Assembly: GCA_039619475.1 (NCBI GenBank)
Contig: CM077115.1
Location: 514,806,815-514,870,814, forward strand
Direction: 5' to 3'
From: Icerya purchasi
Taxonomy: Eukaryota; Arthropoda; Insecta; Hemiptera; Monophlebidae
DNA: 64,000 bases
Shown: in pieces, positions 59,576 to 64,000 of the stretch
Layout of the letters: each line of letters opens with the position of its first letter
Numbering within the stretch: the first letter of the stretch is position 1
The notes under the pieces: generated by a model
What the model was told of the DNA's origin: nothing
Database searches by the model: none
Seen by the model: the letters and a program-made list of their open reading frames with translations, nothing else
Made by a program: the position numbers and the translations under genes

Positions 59576-61330
59576 ACTTAGCAAATAAGGCGGTCATTCT
59601 TCTAGCTATATTTGTACAAAAATTTGAGTCTCATGTGGTGAGTCATGAAAACGATCGGAAAGCTTTCTATACTAGAATCCAGAATTTCTTCAGACAATAG
59701 ACAATAGCTAAGAATTATTTTGCGGTGGTAAAATAGTTTTTTCCACCAGGTTAAAATTCTGTTTGTGAATATAGTGAGTTGAGGCAGTCCTCATCATCAA
59801 ATTGCGGTAGACAACCGCCAAATTCGACCCATCGCAACAAACAATAAATAATTTTTTATATTTTGAAGTTTGAGGTCTAACGTGTTCTGAGAAGCTTCTT
59901 TGAATTTTACAAAAGCCTCTTCCTGTTCCTTCCCCAGCACGAGGGAGGTTATAGAGACGATCAGATCCGATATAAGTTATATCAGGTTGGTGTACGATCG
60001 GATGAATTTCCGATAGAAGTTGAACAATCCTAAGAAGGACAATACTTGATCCCGATTGAGAAGCCTAGGAAAATTATTATTTTGTTCGCCTTCTCTGCCT
60101 GTATAGAGATACCGGTTGTAATTCGGTATCCCACAAAATCTACTTCCCGGCACACAAAAGACATGTGCTTTAATTCTTCCTCGGAGTTTGAGAATATCAC
60201 TACGCTATCTACATAAATGAGTATGAAATCGGTGCAGAGAGGAAGCAAGATGAAATCCAGCATCTCATAAATGCATTAGTGCTGATTTTTAACCCAAAAG
60301 GAACGACTTTTCGTAAGAACGTCCCTCAAATACAAACGCAGTGTACTGTCGCAACTCTTCGTGCAGGGGAATTTAGAGGAAACTCGCCAACAAATCGATA
60401 CTGGATAGAAACTTGGTATAATTAAGGGTCTTAGATACAACAATTTTATTGATGTCCTAAACGTCCAGGTCCAATCTTTTGCTTTTGTTCTTCTTAAACA
60501 TAGGGGCAATAGACGAAACATACTACGGCTTGGATGGACCAATAAGTTCTAGGTCCACTATCCGCTCGACACTTCTGGCCGAGGATTTTCTCTTCGTTAT
60601 AGAAATCGGGTATACCTCATCCGTCAGAACACCTTGTGTTCCTTAATGGTAATCTTACACCAAACTTAGTACACAAGTCGGAGTTCTTTGAGAATAGCTC
60701 CTCACTACCTCGTAAACATGATACCAACCTCTTCTGCTTTTCCCATGACAGATCGTAATTCTCTACGCACATGGAGAAACTGTTTTTCACCAGATTAATC
60801 GCCAACAGCTCCATGACACAGAAGGAGAAGCTCAAATCCTCTTTAATGTCATCCTCATCCACCTTAGAGCTCTCCCGGTTATCTGTTAATTCCGAAAAGT
60901 TGACTACCCAGTAACACCCCTTAAACACAGCAGCAATGTAAAACGTCCGAAATCTAATTGAGTACAGTAGTACGACAAAAAGTCAGCACCTAGAATCACG
61001 CACATTTTCAAGCCAGTCACAACAGCGAAGCAACAAATGTAATGGAAAATTAATAATATAACCCTGAACATCACTTGAGTACGGGAGATTTTCCGGAATC
61101 TCCCGCCGGCCTCTAAAATTTTAATATTGCTCGCAGGAAACAATAAAAAAGAGTCCAGCTCACTATCTTCTCACGTCATTTCTCATGTCTCAGAATCTAA
61201 AGCTGTGATTTCCGATCTTGTATTCATAATGGTCCTAAATGTACACTTTCTGACATTGATCAGTATCTTCCGGAACAGAAGATCGTTTTGCGGCTATCCC
61301 CTGTTCAACGTGGCTCTTCTCCCTTTGTTT
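59576..61330 (-). pseudogene. Ty3/gypsy pol relic: protease, RT, RNase H
   Basis: Read leftward. A protease end with MCVILGADFLSYY near 61000. A linker with KQKRLVSCLRGSEELFSKN near 60730. RT with TKFLSSIDLLASF near 60410, the decayed active site DFILIYVDSVVIFSNSEEE near 60220 (YVDD has become YVDS), FVGYRITTGI near 60140 and SFLGLFNFYRKFIRSY near 60020-59980. RNase H with KNYFTTAK and FLAIVYCLKKFW near 59720 and RMTALFAKCY up to 59576, where the palindromic element interrupts it. Frameshifts and stops are numerous. The continuation is at 44064 downward. Confidence 0.8.
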
Positions 61331-61349
61331 CCTCACAGTGGCATGCAGT

Positions 61350-62620
61350 AACGTAAGACAAAATGCCCACTAAGAACTTCATCCAGGAGTGGTTGTGAAT
61401 GCGGTTTTACACTCGACGAAATAACTGTTCCTAACTGAGTCGGGCGAATATCATTCCGACTCAGTTCTGCTGAAAAAACTACTTGAAGCAAGGCCCCAAA
61501 AAGTCGATTTTTGTAGTCTTGCGTAATCTTAGATCGTGTATTTCGCTATTAGCAGACCCGATCACCCAGTCAAACGTAATTTTTCTTGATGCTATCGTAA
61601 ATTATATATTCTCCATCTGTACCATCATAACTTGAAGGCCCTCCCTCAAAGTCTGGCCTTTTTTGTTTTCTTCTTTTAACTTAATAGTAAAGAAAGAAAA
61701 ATAATTATATAAAACAAAAAAGCCGATCTAAAATGATTATTCTCCTTCACTAGTTGATTGAAAAGTACTAAAAGGCATATTGTTTTATTATTATTTTTTA
61801 AAAATACATGTTTATTTCTCATTTTTTTTCTTCGTTACTTTTTGGCGAGGCGGATCAGCTAAAAATATTATTGTTCTTTTTTTTTTTTCGACTAAAATTA
61901 CTACGTAACCCAGATTTCGTTGTATAACGTAGATTCAGCAAAATAACAATATTGAACCGGGGTGATTTATAAACGAAAACTAACGAAAATTAAGAACGAA
62001 AACGGTGATAAAAACTTTTTCTGCTCTGCTTGGTAAATGAGGTAACTTTTCTCAGTTCTGCGATAAATCGATGCAGGACCGGAACTAAGGGCAGACTACG
62101 GGGAGCTATAAGCCTCGGGCCCCAGCCTCCAGAAAGCCCCGCGCTCATGAACAGGAAAATATTTAATTTTCCACATGCAAAATTTGTGTTCTCTCCCAAA
62201 ATACTCAATACTGTAAAAATGCAAGATTTTAAATTTGCATTTTTTTATCTTAAAAAGAATTCAGTTAATTTTTATACGTAAAAAAATAGAATAATCAGTT
62301 CGTTAATAAAATAATATACTTTTTCTCTATAAAACTTTCTTTTTTTTCCCCCACTAAACTAAATGCTACATAAAATAAATATTTATAGAAATTTTTTCTA
62401 CAATAAATCTAATTTATTGTATTAAAAAAAAATGAACGAGTCATTTAACGCACGTATTGAATAATAAATAAATATTCGACAAATCGATTAATAACAATTT
62501 TCCATTTAAATATTGATACCCATGCAATCGTTGGAAATCTTTCTATGTAAAAACGTTTTACGATCTAAAATATTCTTAATTTTAACAATATTTATTTTTT
62601 GAAACGTTTAAAACTTTCGT
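61350..62620. other. Intergenic stretch with one possible hAT terminus
   Basis: Mostly AT-rich. At about 62071 the sequence reads CAGGACCGGAACTAAGGGCA and then CCTCGGGCCCC near 62113, resembling the right end of the hAT element at 29519 read inward, so a truncated relative may start here. No gene supported. Confidence 0.4.
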
Positions 62621-62621
62621 A

Positions 62622-63160
62622 GTGATTAATCATGGTGAAATAAATTTACGGACAAATTCAGCACAAAAGTTTGAAGGAACACAGATAGACGTAATTCGAA
62701 GCCTAGAAGAAACCCTTAAAGAAATTAAAATCCTACGTGATGTAAATAACCGCCTAAAACAGGAAAATCATATTTTACAGAACCCCGTGTGTCTATGTTG
62801 GAACAATATACCCGAGTTAATAATGTGATAATCAGCAATGTTCCAGTTATGCCAAAACAGGGCATTGTTGAAATAATAGAAAAAAAAAAATAGGCACCAT
62901 AACTGATACCCCAATAGGCCTAGAAGATAAAGATTGCTGCCTATTTATTTTTTCTTTTTTTTTCACCTCTTAACCTGCAACGGTAGGCACTCAAAAATCA
63001 TTAAGAATACTTACATTAAATATAAGAAGCCTACGTAAGCATTTTGACGAATTCCAGCTACTTTTACAGTGAAATGTCATAAATTACGATATTATTGTTT
63101 TCACGGAAACATAAAGAAAAAAGTTTCTTGATTTAAACTAAACAACTACAACAATCTACA
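62622..63160 (+). pseudogene. LINE fragment: end of ORF1 and start of ORF2 endonuclease
   Basis: A 68-codon frame from 62622 holds a predicted coiled coil (SLEETLKEIKILRDVNNRLK), typical of LINE ORF1 proteins. Around 62992-63115 another frame reads SLRILTLNIRSLRKHFDEFQ and then YDIIVFTET, the first motif (LNIRSLR) and the TE motif of the EEP endonuclease that opens ORF2. The TGA/TAA codons between show decay. The style fits Jockey/CR1-type elements. Confidence 0.6.
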
Positions 63161-63169
63161 TCAGAGAGC

Positions 63170-63660
63170 TGTCCACTGCTTAATTATTTAACTCTGAACC
63201 AAAGCCCATTTGTCCACCACTGTTTTACGTCTATCTTTCCTTAATTTCTGTCTATTGCGTTTCCGTTCCCTTATTTACTCGATTCGTGTATATAACAATA
63301 TTTCTCATAGGCAGCCATGCTGACATTCTCAAAAACCTTTTTTCCGTTGATCGATAAACAACGATCCAATTAATTTAGTTCTCATTTTTATAACATAATT
63401 ACTTTCTATTTTATGTTTCTGTTCTTTCGCATTTCAATATAATTCACATACCGTTCTGAACCTCAAGTTGTACGTCGCTAGCTGTTGTACTCTGCAGTTA
63501 GCTTTACACCATCGTGTTCTCGATTTATTTGTACCATACTTTAAATGCTGAAAATTCTAAAGTGTACCGCGGTAAATCCTTCAAAGGTAAACAAAATTAA
63601 TACTTATTAAAGTCTACACCAAATTCGAATTGCCACAAAAATTCTTCTTCTTCTCGTGCC
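63170..63660. other. Intergenic, nothing recognised
   Basis: No coding region or repeat seen. Confidence 0.4.
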
Positions 63661-63678
63661 ACCCGATTCGGGTATTGC

Positions 63679-64000
63679 TTAATCATCATGTATGGATTGG
63701 ATTATCTGCTGGAATTGATTTCGATCTTTTGCTATTCTGACTAGATCTTCTGTTTTCTTAATTCCGGTCCATTTTTTTATATTATCTATCCAAGCGGTCT
63801 TTCTTCTTCCCGGATTTCTTCTTCCTTCTATCATGCCCATTATTATTGTCTGTAGTAATTTGTATTTTTCGCCTCTCATGAAGTGTCCAAAAAATTTTAT
63901 CTTCCTTCTTTTTACTATTGTCATTAATATTCGGTCAGTTCCCATTAGTTCCAGTACTTTTTCATTTTTTAACTTTTTTGTCCACGGTATTTTCCACATT
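63679..64000 (-). pseudogene. LINE ORF2 C-terminus, cut by the window edge
   Basis: An open minus-strand frame of at least 106 codons carries KIKFFGHFMRGEKYKLLQT, then MIEGRRNPGRRKTAWIDN, then a KDRNQFQ end and a stop at 63679. This is the usual C-terminal module of RTE-like or related LINE proteins (F-G-H, then G-R-R-x-x-x-W, then D-R). It is a different lineage from the element at 41704-43580, with clearly diverged residues. The frame is open to the window edge, so it may be intact beyond it. Confidence 0.7.

Overview
This window looks like transposon-dense, AT-rich eukaryotic DNA, most likely from an arthropod and probably an insect. That reading rests on the mix of decayed non-LTR retroelements, Ty3/gypsy, hAT and Helentron sequence. 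The host taxon is inference; nothing in the window fixes it. I found no intact host gene, no rRNA, no tRNA I could support, and no prokaryotic gene organisation. Almost every recognisable reading frame belongs to a mobile element and most are broken.

Layout. 1-8 kb: a hAT-type transposase tail, a decayed reverse transcriptase fragment (minus strand), the first of four hAT-type MITEs, then a long featureless AT-rich stretch. 8-20 kb: a span bracketed by a perfect 71-bp inverted repeat (8087-8157 and 19819-19889). It holds copies of a tandem-unit repeat family, a second hAT tail in inverse orientation, and at its right end a C2HC zinc-finger reading frame whose 5' part is itself duplicated as an inverted repeat. 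20-25 kb: two hAT MITEs and a 1.6-kb element built of about 283-bp tandem units. 25.7-27.7 kb: a Helentron helicase-endonuclease gene, broken by a stop, a frameshift and an inserted LINE RNase H fragment. 28-33 kb: another hAT MITE that retains a transposase tail, AT-rich filler, and a fourth MITE. 33.9-43.6 kb: several decayed non-LTR retrotransposon fragments (RT, RNase H, an RTE-like RT).

The most notable object is a 15.5-kb element at 44071-59569. It consists of two arms of about 7.3-7.4 kb in inverted orientation, nearly identical, around an 831-bp spacer. It is flanked by a perfect 6-bp direct repeat (AATAGC) and sits inside the RNase H region of an old Ty3/gypsy pol gene: protease-RT-RNase H lie at 59576-61330 and integrase at about 43690-44064, both minus strand. 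The insertion can therefore be read from the sequence itself. The 6-bp duplication, 5'-AG termini and size resemble Polinton/Maverick elements, but I recognise no polymerase, integrase or capsid gene. Each arm carries a broken reading frame that weakly resembles a DEDDh exonuclease, a subterminal minisatellite, and a 124-bp tandem array whose copy number differs between the arms.

The right edge (62.6-64 kb) holds the 5' part of one LINE ORF2 and the 3' part of another, cut by the window end. No genes here work together as a pathway; the window is a record of nested insertions.
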